This document shows positions 47,228 to 58,329 of a stretch of DNA of 64,000 bases, piece after piece. The notes beneath the pieces are model-generated. The model was not told the origin of the DNA and did not search any database. It saw only the letters and a program-made list of their open reading frames with translations. This DNA is from Aquilaria yunnanensis. Lineage: Eukaryota > Streptophyta > Magnoliopsida > Malvales > Thymelaeaceae. The first letter of the stretch is position 1; each line of letters opens with the position of its first letter. Location: positions 65,152,501 to 65,216,500 of the forward strand of contig CM077599.1 of assembly GCA_039654915.1 (NCBI GenBank). Direction: 5' to 3'. A program made the translations under genes and the position numbers.

Positions 47228-50200
47228 TTACATTCTTCTAAGACCCATTGCTCTAACATGTCGAGCAAACACAAGTGGTGGCAATGGCTTAGTGAGAGGA
47301 TCTGCCACCATCAGGTCTGTAGAAATGTACTCAATCCTAACTTCACCCTCTTCAATTGCATCCCTTACAAAGTTATATTTCATGCTAATGTGCTTGGTTT
47401 TTCCATGGTATTTGGGGTCCTTAGTATAAGCCATGGCTGCCATACTATCACTGTAGATAGTAATAGGTCTCTCAATAGAAACCTTGGACTCCAAATTCTT
47501 AAGGAAATAACCTAGCCAAAGGGCTTCTTGTACAGCTGAGGCACATGAAACAAATTCAGCCTCCATTGTGGACAATGCTGTACAAGTTTGCTTCTTACTA
47601 CACCAAGTAGTAGCACCACCATTTAGCATGAAAAGATAACCAGATGTAGACTTGCTGGAGTCTCTATCCCCACCCCAGTCAGCATCAGAATAGCCACGTA
47701 AACCAAGGTCTTTACCTTGGTAACAAAGCCAATAATCCTTAGTACCCTTGAGGTACCTTAGGATCCTCTTGACATTCTTCCAATGCTCCAGACCAGGGTT
47801 GGAAGAATATCGTGCTAAAAGACCAACCGCTTGGCTGATGTCTGGCCTTGTACATAACATGGCGTACATCAAGCTACCAATGGCACTTAGGTAGGGAATC
47901 TGAGCCATCTCTTCCTTCTCCTTTGGAGTCTTAGGACATAAGTCCTCTCCAATCTTGCAACCATATGCAAGAGGTGTACTCATGGGCTTTGCATTTGTTA
48001 AGTTAAACCTTGCAAGAATCTTATCAATATAAGATCCTTGAGAAAGGGCCAATAGCCTTGCCTTTCTATTCCTCAGGATCTTCACCCCTAGAATAAAGGC
48101 AGCCTCTCCCATATCCTTCATGTCAAAGGTGGAAGACAACCATCCCTTGATGGTACTTAACAATGCAAGCCTATTACTTGCAATCAGTATATCATCTACA
48201 TATAGAGTCAATACTGCAAAACTAGACCCAGAAGAGTACAAGTATACACAATGGTCTTCATGCATCATCACAAAGCCATAGTTTGTGATTGCATGGTGAA
48301 ACTTCAAGTACCACTGTCTTGAAGCTTGCTTAAGACCATAGATAGACTTCTTTAGTCTACATACCTTGTCCTCTTGACCCTTTTGGACAAACCCCTCAGG
48401 TTGTCTCATATATATCTCCTCACTCAATTCACCATTGAGAAAGGCGGTCTTTACATCCATCTGATGTAACTCTAAGTCTAGATTTGCCACAATGGCAAGT
48501 AATATCCTGATGGAAGTGAATTTCACAACAGGAGAGAAGGTGTCTTTGAAATCAACACCCTCCTTCTGTGTGAAACCCTTGGCCAGCAACCGGGCCTTGT
48601 ATCTTTCGATACTTCCATCAGAGTTCACCTTGATCTTGAGAACCCACTTGTTCCCAATTGCCTTACGGCCTAGAGGAAGATCACTTAACTCCCAAACCCC
48701 ATTGAGGTGCATCGAATGCAACTCATCCTTCATTGCATTTAGCCACTCTTCCCTTTGTTCACCCTCAAGAGCCTCCTCAATGTTACTTGGCTCATCTATC
48801 TCAGATGCAACCAAGTTTGCCTCACTATCCAGGATCCACCATTCTTTAGGTGGTCCAAATTTCCTCATTGATCTTCTCAATATAGGCTGAGATGGAGGCA
48901 ACTCATGCTCCATCTCTTGAGGCTCAACATTTTGCCCTTGAGTATCCTCAACTCCCTCTTGAACAAAACCTTCCTCTTGGAAGTCTTGCTCATGTTGGTC
49001 CACAACAACAGGGATTTCTAGAGCCATTGCTCCACGTGGTTGAGGTACTCCCTCTAGAGTAGGTGCATGTGTCCCAAGTGTCCTTATGACACTTGGTTGA
49101 CCCTCATCTAGGATCTGGCTTAATGAGGTTAAGTCACCACACTCACCAACTTTGGGGAACTCATCCTCCACAAAGTTAGCATTCCTTGCATCAAAGATGT
49201 TCCCAATTTTGTGACTTACATCCAAGAACACATAACCCCTAGATTGTTCAGCATAACCAAGGAAGGCACACTTCCTCCCTCTTGGACCCAACTTTCCCAA
49301 AGGGTGGTCCGTTATGTGAACATAAGCTAAACAACCCCAAGGGCGTAAATAGCTTAGGTTAGGAGTTTTCTTCTTCCATAACTCATATGGAGAAGAATTC
49401 ACATTCTTGGTGGGTACTCTATTAAGGACATGAACTGCACACAGCAGTGCATCACTCCAATAAGTGATGTCTAAATTGGCCTTTGCCATCATGGAACGTA
49501 CCATGTCCATAAGAGTTCTATTCTTCCTCTCAGACACTCCATTCTGTTGGGGTGTCCAAGGAAGGGTGAACTCCCTCTCAATACCTTTCAAGTCACAAAA
49601 TGCTTTGAATGCATTAGATGTATACTCTTCACCCCTATCTGTCCTCAAGGACTTAATCTTCTTACCTACTTGGTTCTCAACCAAGTACACATACTTCTCA
49701 AAGCATGCCAAGGCCTCTGCCTTGTTTCTGAGTAAGTAGATATGGGTGAATCGAGTATAATCATCTGTGAATGTGATGAAATACTTAAATCCATTTCTAG
49801 ATTCAACCCTCATTGGCCCACACAGGTCAGAGTAAACTAAACTAAGTGCCTCACCTCTCCTAGTTGCTTTGCCAAAAGGCTTTCTTGTGGCTTTGCCTTC
49901 TAGGCATGATTGACAACTTGGAAGGACAACCTTGGTCAAGGAACCTAGCAAGCCACCCTTGGCTAGCTTGTTCATTCTATCTTGACCAATATGACCTAAC
50001 CTTTCATGCCATCTCATTTCATTTGTGACCTCTGTCACATAGCAACTAGGACTTGCAACAGAATGGTCAGTTGGCTTTAACTCATAAAGCCCATTATTAA
50101 CTGAACAAGTGCACACTATCTGATTATTTTTAATAATAGACACACTATTATTAAAGAAATTAAAGCAATAATTGTACTTCAACATACAACTTATAGAAAT

Positions 50201-51283
50201 CAAATTTCTACAAATGTTTGGTACATACAATACATCTATTAGATACAAATATCCAATATCTATAGGAATCCTACATGTTCCTATGCCTTCCACTTCCAGC
50301 CTGGCATCATTTCCTACTGAAATGTGCTTAGCTCCTTTTGAGAGCTTCCTGTAGGCCACAAACCAGGACTTCTCCCGTGCTATGTGGTCTGTTGCTCCCG
50401 AGTCTACAATCCACAAAGAATTGCACTCAGTTAGTAATGTACATGACACAACATGTACAATGGAAGTAGAAGGGTATGTATGTACCTTGGGTGGACCTTT
50501 GCAATCCTTTGCAAAGTGTCCTTTATACCCACAGTTGAAGCACTTTAGCTTGCTTATGTCCCGTTTCTTCTTGAACCTTTTCTTAGAAGCAGGAACTTTT
50601 CCCTTGCCCTTCCTTGGCCCTCCTTTTCCACCATTCTTCTTCCATCCCTTCTGGATAGAAGATGAGGCAACATATGCCTTAGAATGGTCCTTGAGGGCCA
50701 TTACCTCAGCCTCAAGGAGGAGGTGACGGGCAATGTCATCAAATGACATTATTTGAGGGTTATGGCGTAAGTTGACCTTCATCAACTGCCATTCCTCATC
50801 AGGCAAGGAACGAATTATTGCTTGCACTTGTTGCTCATCAATGAGCACATGCCCTGCCGTCTTGAGTTGGTGGATCATGCGTGACATCTCACGCAAGTGA
50901 GCACTCATAGAGTGATCAGCACGCTTCACATAATTCTCAAACCTGAGAATCATCGAGCGTTGTTTCTCTACAGAAACATCTTCATACTTGGCCTTGACAG
51001 AGTCCCATATGGCCCTGGCCCCCTCAAGCATGGAGAATTCCACCATAATCTCATCCACCATAGTGGAAAGGAGAGTGACTCTACACATAGAGTTCTTCTT
51101 TAGGAATGCCTCATAGGCAGTCTTATCCTCTCCCTCAGCAGGAGGCATGATCTCTTGAGTGAGTACATCAAGAGTATCTTGCTCAGTTAAAATGAATTTG
51201 ACTTTCTGTTGCCAAATTGAATAGTTTTCACCATCCAATTTGAGGTCACGGTTTAATTCAGCAACAATATTCTTACAAGCCAT
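47228..51283 (-). CDS. Copia gag-pol polyprotein, 1351 residues, uninterrupted
   Basis: A single frame encodes all parts needed for copy-and-paste transposition. Gag (UBN2-type) covers about 1-240. The zinc knuckle CX2CX4HX4C uses C248, C251, H256, C261. The protease motif DSGATDH is at 294-300. The integrase has H426, H431, C457, C460 and the catalytic D486, D549, E585, with the D-to-E spacing typical of D,D-35-E enzymes. RT runs about 860-1100 with YVDD at 1028-1031. RNase H has D1200, E1241 and D1279. Gag and pol share one frame, the usual Copia layout. Start: the first ATG after the leader, 250 bp from the primer site, giving MACKNIVAEL, a typical gag start. Length fits the 1300-1450 norm. 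No stops or lost catalytic residues, so the insertion is young or recently active. Confidence 0.96.
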   Translation of the reverse strand: MACKNIVAELNRDLKLDGENYSIWQQKVKFILTEQDTLDVLTQEIMPPAEGEDKTAYEAFLKKNSMCRVTLLSTMVDEIMVEFSMLEGARAIWDSVKAKYEDVSVEKQRSMILRFENYVKRADHSMSAHLREMSRMIHQLKTAGHVLIDEQQVQAIIRSLPDEEWQLMKVNLRHNPQIMSFDDIARHLLLEAEVMALKDHSKAYVASSSIQKGWKKNGGKGGPRKGKGKVPASKKRFKKKRDISKLKCFNCGYKGHFAKDCKGPPKVHTYPSTSIVHVVSCTLLTECNSLWIVDSGATDHIAREKSWFVAYRKLSKGAKHISVGNDARLEVEGIGTCRIPIDIGYLYLIDVLYVPNICRNLISISCMLKYNYCFNFFNNSVSIIKNNQIVCTCSVNNGLYELKPTDHSVASPSCYVTEVTNEMRWHERLGHIGQDRMNKLAKGGLLGSLTKVVLPSCQSCLEGKATRKPFGKATRRGEALSLVYSDLCGPMRVESRNGFKYFITFTDDYTRFTHIYLLRNKAEALACFEKYVYLVENQVGKKIKSLRTDRGEEYTSNAFKAFCDLKGIEREFTLPWTPQQNGVSERKNRTLMDMVRSMMAKANLDITYWSDALLCAVHVLNRVPTKNVNSSPYELWKKKTPNLSYLRPWGCLAYVHITDHPLGKLGPRGRKCAFLGYAEQSRGYVFLDVSHKIGNIFDARNANFVEDEFPKVGECGDLTSLSQILDEGQPSVIRTLGTHAPTLEGVPQPRGAMALEIPVVVDQHEQDFQEEGFVQEGVEDTQGQNVEPQEMEHELPPSQPILRRSMRKFGPPKEWWILDSEANLVASEIDEPSNIEEALEGEQREEWLNAMKDELHSMHLNGVWELSDLPLGRKAIGNKWVLKIKVNSDGSIERYKARLLAKGFTQKEGVDFKDTFSPVVKFTSIRILLAIVANLDLELHQMDVKTAFLNGELSEEIYMRQPEGFVQKGQEDKVCRLKKSIYGLKQASRQWYLKFHHAITNYGFVMMHEDHCVYLYSSGSSFAVLTLYVDDILIASNRLALLSTIKGWLSSTFDMKDMGEAAFILGVKILRNRKARLLALSQGSYIDKILARFNLTNAKPMSTPLAYGCKIGEDLCPKTPKEKEEMAQIPYLSAIGSLMYAMLCTRPDISQAVGLLARYSSNPGLEHWKNVKRILRYLKGTKDYWLCYQGKDLGLRGYSDADWGGDRDSSKSTSGYLFMLNGGATTWCSKKQTCTALSTMEAEFVSCASAVQEALWLGYFLKNLESKVSIERPITIYSDSMAAMAYTKDPKYHGKTKHISMKYNFVRDAIEEGEVRIEYISTDLMVADPLTKPLPPLVFARHVRAMGLRRM

Positions 51284-51536
51284 CTACATTGATGCAATTC
51301 ACATGTTTTAGTTCAATTTACACAACAAGACTCAACAAAGCAACATGTGTATGAAAACAACTTCTAACATGCTCATATATGGCAAAAGAGATGCATATAA
51401 CATTCGATCAGAAATATATAAACATGCCTTCATTGTTTCATACACATATCCTTTATTAACCTTCATCGAAATCATACACATATGTATGATCCTAAATCAT
51501 GCTCACAACATGTAACATATACATATTCATGACCTG
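51284..51536 (-). other. Copia untranslated leader
   Basis: A 253-bp A/T-rich leader between the primer site and the gag ATG; no upstream frame of note. Confidence 0.7.
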
Positions 51537-51548
51537 GCTCTGATACCA
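51537..51548 (-). promoter_or_regulatory. Copia primer binding site (tRNA-Met)
   Basis: Minus strand TGGTATCAGAGC, a perfect complement to the end of plant initiator tRNA-Met, three bases after the LTR end at 51552. Confidence 0.9.
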
Positions 51549-52016
51549 ATTGAAGATTTTCAGGATCTCAATAATAACATACTCTTATGTTATTCATTTG
51601 TGTATATGCCACATGCATATAAGTTTTCCATACATATTGTCTCAAAAAAAAATATCTAGCATGCTATTTGAGTTCAACATGAATATAGACATACTTATCC
51701 AGTCAAACAAACTTAGCATGCCACTAAGATCATTCATAAAATTTAAATCCTTAGCATGCTACTAAAGCAAGAAAGGATGCGTACCTTCCTTTTTGATAGT
51801 CTTGTGCCGAAAAAGAAAAGGAAGGACTTGATCTTAGAGATACGCCTTGAGGCTTGAATTGAGATGAAGAATCTCAATGTAATTCCACCCACAATGCTCT
51901 AAGAAAGTGTCTAATATTTCGGCTCTTTAAAGGAATGAAAGGAGGAATTTTTCTCTCAAGAAAAATGGTGCAAATTGAGTGTAAAATTCGTACTCACAAT
52001 GGCCAGCCACTAAAGG

Positions 52017-52026
52017 CTATTTATAG
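52017..52026 (-). promoter_or_regulatory. TATA box of the Copia LTR
   Basis: CTATAAATAG on the minus strand, upstream of the leader and gag-pol in the reading direction. Confidence 0.65.
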
Positions 52027-52110
52027 ATGACCAAAAGGCACACCTTTACACCAAGAAAGGTGTCCTTTAAGCCAAAGAACACTTCCTTTGGCTAAGGGTC
52101 ATGTATGGTG

Positions 52111-52400
52111 GCGAAAATACATGTCTTTTAGCCAAGGAACACTTCCTTTGGCCTATAACCACCCATAACTACCTTATGGGCGAAAATACATGTCTTTTAA
52201 GTCAAGGAACACTTCCTTTGGCCTATAACCACCCATAACTACCTTATGGGCGAAAATACATGTCTTTTAAGTCTAAAGGACATCACATTTGGTGCAATAA
52301 CCACCTCAACCACCTCCATGGCCGAACATACATGTCCTTTAAAGTCAAAGGACATCACTCTTGGTGCTATAAGCACCCTATGGCCGAATATACATGTCCA
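52111..52400 (-). repeat. LTR minisatellite, about 70-bp unit
   Basis: The core GCGAAAATACATGTC starts near 52111, 52180, 52250 and in changed form 52320 and 52382. Units 2 and 3 are nearly identical; the others are diverged. Confidence 0.8.
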
Positions 52401-52670
52401 TTCACCCAAGGAACACTTCCTTTGGATGAAAGGACATGTTCTTTTAGCCAAGAGTTATTTCTTTTGATGAAGAGACATACCTTTACACAAAAGATGTGTC
52501 TCTTGGTGGTTTTGAGCTAAAAACAAGGTGAGCTGGCACAAAGCTAGCTCAATATGCTACTTATGCACCATTGAGCTCCTTTGAGCTCCAACCTAGCACC
52601 ATGAACTAAGGTCCAGCTCCAAGAACTGACCTTGAGCTGGAGTTAGCTGCTTTCAGCTGAAGTAAACTGA

Positions 52671-53000
52671 AGTCCAGCTACACTCAGCTACCAAAAGCTG
52701 AAGTGAGCTGACTTGAGCTGAAGTCCAGCTACATTCAGCTACCATAAGCTGAAGTGAGTTGACTTGAGCTTACTTGAGCTAACTTGAGCTGAAGTCCAGC
52801 TACATTCAGCTACCATAAGCTGAAGTGAGCTGACTTGAGCTGACTTGAGCTAACTTGAGCTGAAGTCCAGCTACATTCAGCTACCATAAGCTGAAGTGAG
52901 CTGACTTGAGCTGACTTGAGCTAACTTGAGCTGAAGTCCAGCTACTTTGAGCTACTTATAGCTGAAGTGAGCTGACTTGAGCTAAGGGGAGCTACTTCTA
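52671..53000 (-). repeat. LTR minisatellite, 71-bp AGCT-rich unit
   Basis: The core AGTCCAGCTAC recurs at 52671, 52722, 52793, 52864 and 52935: spacing 51 then 71, 71, 71. Within the unit shorter GAGCTGACTT words repeat. Located in U3, upstream of the TATA box. Confidence 0.9.
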
Positions 53001-53089
53001 GCTGCCTTAGATACCTTTTCAAGCTATAGTTAGCTCAACGAGCTCAAATCCTATCTTAAAAGGATCTTGGTGCGCCAAGAATTCCAACA

Positions 53090-54498
53090 CTTTCAACAGC
53101 TTCCATATGATTTGTTTTTTCCCATTCAAAACCCAAACCTTGGGATCTTTAATTCTTTAGTTGGTTATCATCATAGGAAGCTCCATTCAATTTAGGTTTA
53201 ACCCATCCCCCTAGTTGTAACCCTTTTAACCTTTAACTTCGATAAAAGATTCTATAAAATATAAATGGCAAAAGTTAAGGTGTGTTGACCGCATATCACA
53301 AGTTGCCAACAATGACGTCCATGAATGTGGGTGGTAATAAATTTTGAGCTCAAATTTTATTTTTCAAAATTTTTTTCCTCAACCAACCTACATCATGTGG
53401 CCAATAAAATTTGAATTTTTTATTCTCATATCATGGGATTTTAACTATGCTTCAATGATAATGCAAATGTTCATGATTTCTTATTTCATGGGATACTTGA
53501 ATATGCTTCAATGAGTATGTGCACATGTGAATTGGGGTCTATCTTATTTTGCATATTTGTTTGGGTCGATGAGCATTTCTTAAAGAGCATAACTAAGGTA
53601 AGGGGTCCATTTTTTTTTCCTTCTGTATTTCTTTTATGTTGTGTGCATTTCTCAATTGAGTAAAAATAAAGATCCATCTTATTCTTGTATTTACCTGAGC
53701 CATGAGTATGTCACATATGGCAACTATTTTGGGGTTTTAGTGCTTTTTGAAATGGCCACAAATACAACTTTATTCATGCCACATTATCTCATAATAACAC
53801 TTTTCCACTTTGATGCCTTGATTAGACCCATATTGAAGTTTAAATCTTTAACCCATTTTTTCCCACAAAGTTTTTTTGAGGCACCAAATTTTTAGTTCCC
53901 ACAACTTACTTTATTTTACTAATGAATCTATAACTGAGATATTTAAGCTATGAATTTATCAACTTACCTCGCTCATTAAGCATTCCGCTAAGAGGGGCAT
54001 TAACACATGGTATAGTGTATATCGAAAGAGGGAAAGTTCAAATAAAATGATACTTTGGAGTTTCTGTCAGTTTAGCTAGAAAATTTAAAATTAAGCCAAA
54101 TAATCAAAATTAATAATTCATTATTTAAGCGTAATGTTTTCTTATACGCATTATTTAATGGAACTTTTGGTTAATAAATTATCAAAATCTAATCTCCAAT
54201 GCAACATTTGATACAAAATTATCAAAAAATCTAATTATTTGAAAATTTAAAATACTCAAAACTCTAATTCTAACTAGGTTGGAAATGAGTCAAGCCTATT
54301 GTAAAAAAAGTTCAAGGTTGAACTCAATTTTCTTTTTTTGTTATTGAACCAAGCCAAATGAGCACTAAGCCTAAACTTGAGTTGTGTTTTAAGTTTAAAC
54401 TCTTAATGTGTTGAGTTCCATATACTATCTGGCTTGAATTCTTATTGAGTCGACTCTAACATTATGATAATATAATAAATAATAGTACTAATTTTTTG
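53090..54498. other. Spacer with an LTR-end fragment at 54005
   Basis: The stretch ending at 54005 reads on the minus strand as an LTR start (TGTTAATGCCCCTC...) related to the one at 27661, so some of 53100-54005 is probably a Gypsy LTR fragment cut by the Copia insertion. 54006-54498 is AT-rich without coding signal. Confidence 0.35.
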
Positions 54499-55115
54499 GC
54501 CTAAATTCATATTTCACCCTCAAACTTTCGTGACTCGGACACATAACACCTCAAACTGTAACTTAGTAATTCAAAGCCATCAAACTTCATAAATTGAGAC
54601 ACATAAGTCCCTAAAACAAATAAAATGTTACTTTTTTTCTTTTTTAGGACTCAAATAGAAATGAGCGTGAACATGAAGGACCTTGATGGTGTTCTTCTAT
54701 GTTGATGCATAAGAAAGTGTCAGAGAGTTCGGCTTATAGCTAAAATAAGTCTAATTCTTCATTTCTTGTTAGACCCCAGTAATGGCTATAGATGATATTG
54801 GAACTATAGGCCCTTAATGATTTCTTCAGTTCTAGCTTTGTCTTTTATAAAGATATATTGACATTTATGTTGATTGTTGAATTTTGTATAAAACAATAAA
54901 AAGATTTATGTTAAAATTTACCAATGGAATATTGTCATTAGAAGAAAAAAAACATCATAGTAAAACGTCAATTAAGCCCTCATGATTACTCTCACTTAAA
55001 TAGAAGGTAACATTTCTATAGGTTAGGGGGCTAATGTGTCCCAAATATGAAGTTTGAGGGCTGAGTTATACCAAGTTATAATTAGAGGGAACTTTGGTGA
55101 AATATAAATTTAGGC
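54499..55115. mobile_element. MULE-like MITE
   Basis: 617 bp with inverted ends: left GCCTAAATTCATATTTCACC, right (inverted) GCCTAAATTTATATTTCACC. Further in, CCCTCAAACTT phrases are also inverted. Flanks are T-rich, so the target duplication is uncertain. Non-coding. Confidence 0.65.
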
Positions 55116-55179
55116 TTTTTCATTTTTCTTTCGAGCATACCTAAACCGTAAATTCTGATTCCAAGTCCTAATTAAATCT

Positions 55180-55348
55180 CCCCGACGAACCCCAAGTCCC
55201 CCGCAGCGTCGCCTCCCTCTATCTCTCTCCGGCAGCCTCGCAGCGTCGCCTCGCATTGCATCCATTCCCACCCACCCAGAGCCCACCTCAGCAACCCAAT
55301 GGCGTCGTGGATGATTGCCGTCTTGATTTAGCTTACGAGCATTTGAAG
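55180..55348 (+). other. Possible first exon of a host transcript
   Basis: A C/G-rich, C/T-rich block stands out from its AT-rich surroundings and has the composition of a plant 5' UTR, with CGCAGCGTCGCCTC repeated. An ATG at 55299 opens only an 11-codon frame (stop at 55329-55331). TTTGAAG|GTACTG at 55348 is a good splice donor. A different frame is open through the block but has no ATG. No downstream exon was recognised; the intron-like DNA to 58080 holds a MITE. It may be a non-coding RNA or a gene truncated by transposons. Confidence 0.35.
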
Positions 55349-55528
55349 GTACTGTCTTCTTGATTCATGTTAATCCTACTCGTATCAGTTCCATTCAATT
55401 TAAACTCTAGTTAATTGGTGAATGCTGACTACTTTTGCGTATCTGAAATTGTTAGTACTTGTTTAGTTCTCTGTGTGCCCAAACGTCTCTGTCTCGCTTG
55501 AATTGTCTTTCCTTATGTTCTGTGACTG

Positions 55529-56464
55529 CATTTAAAGGGTTGGGTAAACCTGAAATCCAATATGAACCACCCCATTAGGTTGGGTTAGGTTGGGTAAAAA
55601 TTGATCATGGTTCGTAGGTTGATTTTACATATAGGAGAATAAATGGTCTTTGGGTTGGTTCTGGTTCCATATGGAACCAACCTGAGGTGGAATCAAATCC
55701 GAGATATATATATAATTATATAATAAAAATTAATATATATATATATATATTTCTTTGAAAAATTATAATGGTCATTTTGTATTTTTATATTAAACTCTTA
55801 AACTGATATCCCAAATTGAAATAATATGGAAGTTATGGAATTATTTCCAAAATTTTTTCATATTCACTTAAATCACTTCGCTTCCTAGACCGATTGCTCC
55901 TGGTCATTTTACTTTCGATCTTCCATTTCAGGTTATTTTCTATGACACAATCATCATATTTCTTTTTTCATTTATGAGTCATACTATACTAAAATTTTAT
56001 GACATCTATATATTTTAGGTTTTGATACTGAAAAAATAGTCTTAAAGACTCAGCTTTTTATATTGAATGTTATACCAATGTTGGAATTAGAGGAAGGAAG
56101 TAAAATAAATTGGTTGAGATAAAAGATATTCCACAAGCAACTCTTTTGAATTATTTTTGTAAAAACAACATTTTAAACTTTTTTAAATATGCCTAAGTAC
56201 ATATATTTAAATATTAATTTAATTGTATATTATGTTAAATATTTCATAAAACTGGTTAGGGATGCAATTTTATTGAATTTTGATGTTATTATAGGTATAT
56301 GGTATAAACCGAAAAACTCGAGAACAAAAAATATGGTTCTAGTTCTATTCGGTTCTTGATTCTCGGGTTGGGTAAAAAAAAATTGGAACCAATGCCATTT
56401 TCGGGTTGGTTTGGTTTCACCATAAAATCGAACCAACCCGACCCACGCTCACCCTTAATTTAAA
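55529..56464. mobile_element. hAT-type non-autonomous element (55537-56456) with 8-bp duplication
   Basis: 920 bp between CATTTAAA (55529-55536) and AATTTAAA (56457-56464), an 8-bp target duplication with one mismatch, the hAT size. The ends are G/C-rich: left GGGTTGGGTAAACC, right CCCGACCCACGCTCACCCTT; the inverted match is imperfect. The inside is AT-rich with inverted GGTTGGTTCTGGTT-type words near both ends. Non-coding. Confidence 0.65.
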
Positions 56465-58320
56465 CTGTGTAATACGTTCAGCACAGCCATGGTATTCATT
56501 ACCTATCATTTAGTGACTTGTTCATTCCATACTTTCTTCCTTTCCATTTGATATGATTACGGATATTTTATATTTTGCATGTACTTGCTAACTGTTGGTC
56601 CACCAACTGTCCCTACTGTCGTTATACTTGTAATATGGGGGATAAAGCCTTTATTAGTGGCTAGTGGTATGTTTGTTCCCCACAATGACTAAATTTGAGT
56701 TTGTTTGAAGAGTATGTGATGGGGAAAACTTGTGACGGTTTTGATCTGATGAATCAATACCAACGACCATTTGGTTTTAAATAAATTGATTATGGGATCG
56801 TTATGAAGCGGAAATTTGAGAATTTGGTTATAAGGCATGTTTAAGATTGGAAATTGATTTGCGTTGCTTAACTTTTATTTGTATATAGAGCAAATTCACA
56901 GGGATTGTGACTTTACTGAGTGGTTTCTTGTTGAACTTGGACTCACTTACTTAACTGTACATTCAGTTGGACTTGATTATGTAGGTTGTACAGTCTTTTT
57001 TTTTGTCTTACGATAATTTTAACAGTTTCCTCAAGTCGAGCTTGAACCTTAAATCGAGCTTTGAGCCCAAGCTAGAACATTTTCAAACCAAGCTTCAAGC
57101 CCGGATGCCGCAAGCATTTTGTAGCTGTTTGTAGTACTATTATTATCCTGAAGTTGTAGTATATGGAGTTGCATTTTGATAACCTGAGCTTTTTACTGAG
57201 TTTAGTGCTTGGGCTTGTGATTCATCCATGGACTGAATGAAATTTTTGTATGAGATTGGTTCGCTGTTCTCTAAAATTGATTCACTGTTCTCTAAAATGC
57301 TGAAGTGATTTTTTTTTAAGAGTGCTTGAGGTATCTTTGGTCAAGTGGTTTGTTTTAAAGGACCTCTTTTCTCTTGCTTTTGGGAAGTAGCTGTTCATGA
57401 ATTTGTAGTTCTGCTAAACAAATTAGTGATCCCTGAGAATCTTCTGGTATGTAACTGTTTCTTAAGCTGGTTATTGTCTGAATTGCTTTTAGGTAACTGG
57501 TTTTTACTGATAGCTAGTTTCATCTAGAAAAGAAGGCTGCAAACTGTTGTTCAGATTTCATGTTAATAAAGCAATCTACGGTAGCTGTGTGGTTGTCAAA
57601 TTGTTTGCTTTCTGCTTCATTTGTTGATTCTTCAGGCCATTAGAAGCTCAGGGATGTGTTATGATTATTAGATATGTCGAATTCAGTTACTTAGAGAGTG
57701 GTATCTTCTACGTTGAGTTTGTTTCGTAGGGAACTGTTCTGAGTTTGATCCAATGTGTAGGCTGGTTTTGTTGTACTTGTTTTTTTTCTTTTTGGGGTGT
57801 TTAGTTAGCAAGCTTTGCTGCTAGTTGTTTCATTTATATTGGGTTGTGTTGTTGCTTGGTTAACTCAAGATTGTATTGGTTAACCTGGTTCACTTTATTT
57901 TATAGAAATTCCAATTGAAGGCCTATACTAGGATGTATTTTGTTTAGCCTCTGTAGTTGAAGATTTTATTTGATTTAGCTTCTCTGGGGTTTTCTAATTT
58001 ATTTGATTTAGCTTCTGTATTTTATTTGATCAAGCTCTAATTCTTTTTCTAATTATGGAGAGGTGGGAACATTGTTCCAACGGTGAATATTAAATGAGAG
58101 AATTGTTATATATTTGCATCGATGATAAAAAAAAAAACAAACAATTATTGATAAAAAAACAATCATTTAGTTTTTCAAAAAAAAAAATAATTAGTCTCTA
58201 GGAAAGAATAAGCAATAATAGATAAAAGAACAAAAAGTTGGCCTTAAAGAATAAAAGATTAAAAAGATCATAAATGTAATGGAACAAAATTTAACCTACT
58301 AATATCATACCATCAGCAAA
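56465..58320. other. T-rich, intron-like spacer
   Basis: T-rich plus strand with the look of a long plant intron, consistent with the splice donor at 55348. No conserved frame. 57030-57110 has CGAGCTT-rich words like those at 19315-19400. Confidence 0.3.
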
Positions 58321-58329
58321 ATTAAGCTC

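Larger units (their letters stand above)
46985..53089 (-). mobile_element. Ty1/Copia element with intact ORF, 3' LTR not found
   Basis: Minus strand, in order: 5' LTR 53089-51552, primer site 51548-51537, leader to 51284, gag-pol 51283-47228, a 230-bp tail, and a purine tract AGTGGGAGT at 47000-46992. The sequence after the purine tract has no visible similarity to the 5' LTR; instead the long LTR-like unit ending at 46924 begins about 60 bp away. The element therefore seems to have lost or never gained its 3' LTR here. Confidence 0.85.
51552..53089 (-). repeat. 5' LTR of the Copia element (1538 bp)
   Basis: On the minus strand it starts TGTTGGAATTCTTGG and ends AATCTTCA, the expected TG...CA. 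A TATA box lies at 52017-52026, about 1.06 kb in. Two minisatellites (52111-52400 and 52671-53000) make up most of its U3. The outer limit is set by the TG rule and by the change in sequence at 53090. Confidence 0.8.

Noticed and set aside
47192..51103. Several plus-strand frames of 60-132 codons
   Set aside because: Antisense shadows of the intact Copia polyprotein.
51537..51548. tRNA gene (matches a tRNA-Met end)
   Set aside because: Only 12 bases match and they sit next to an LTR; it is a primer site. The same holds for 3198-3209.
52671..53000. Regular repeats that could suggest a CRISPR array
   Set aside because: Units are contiguous without unique spacers, lie inside an LTR, and the genome is a plant.
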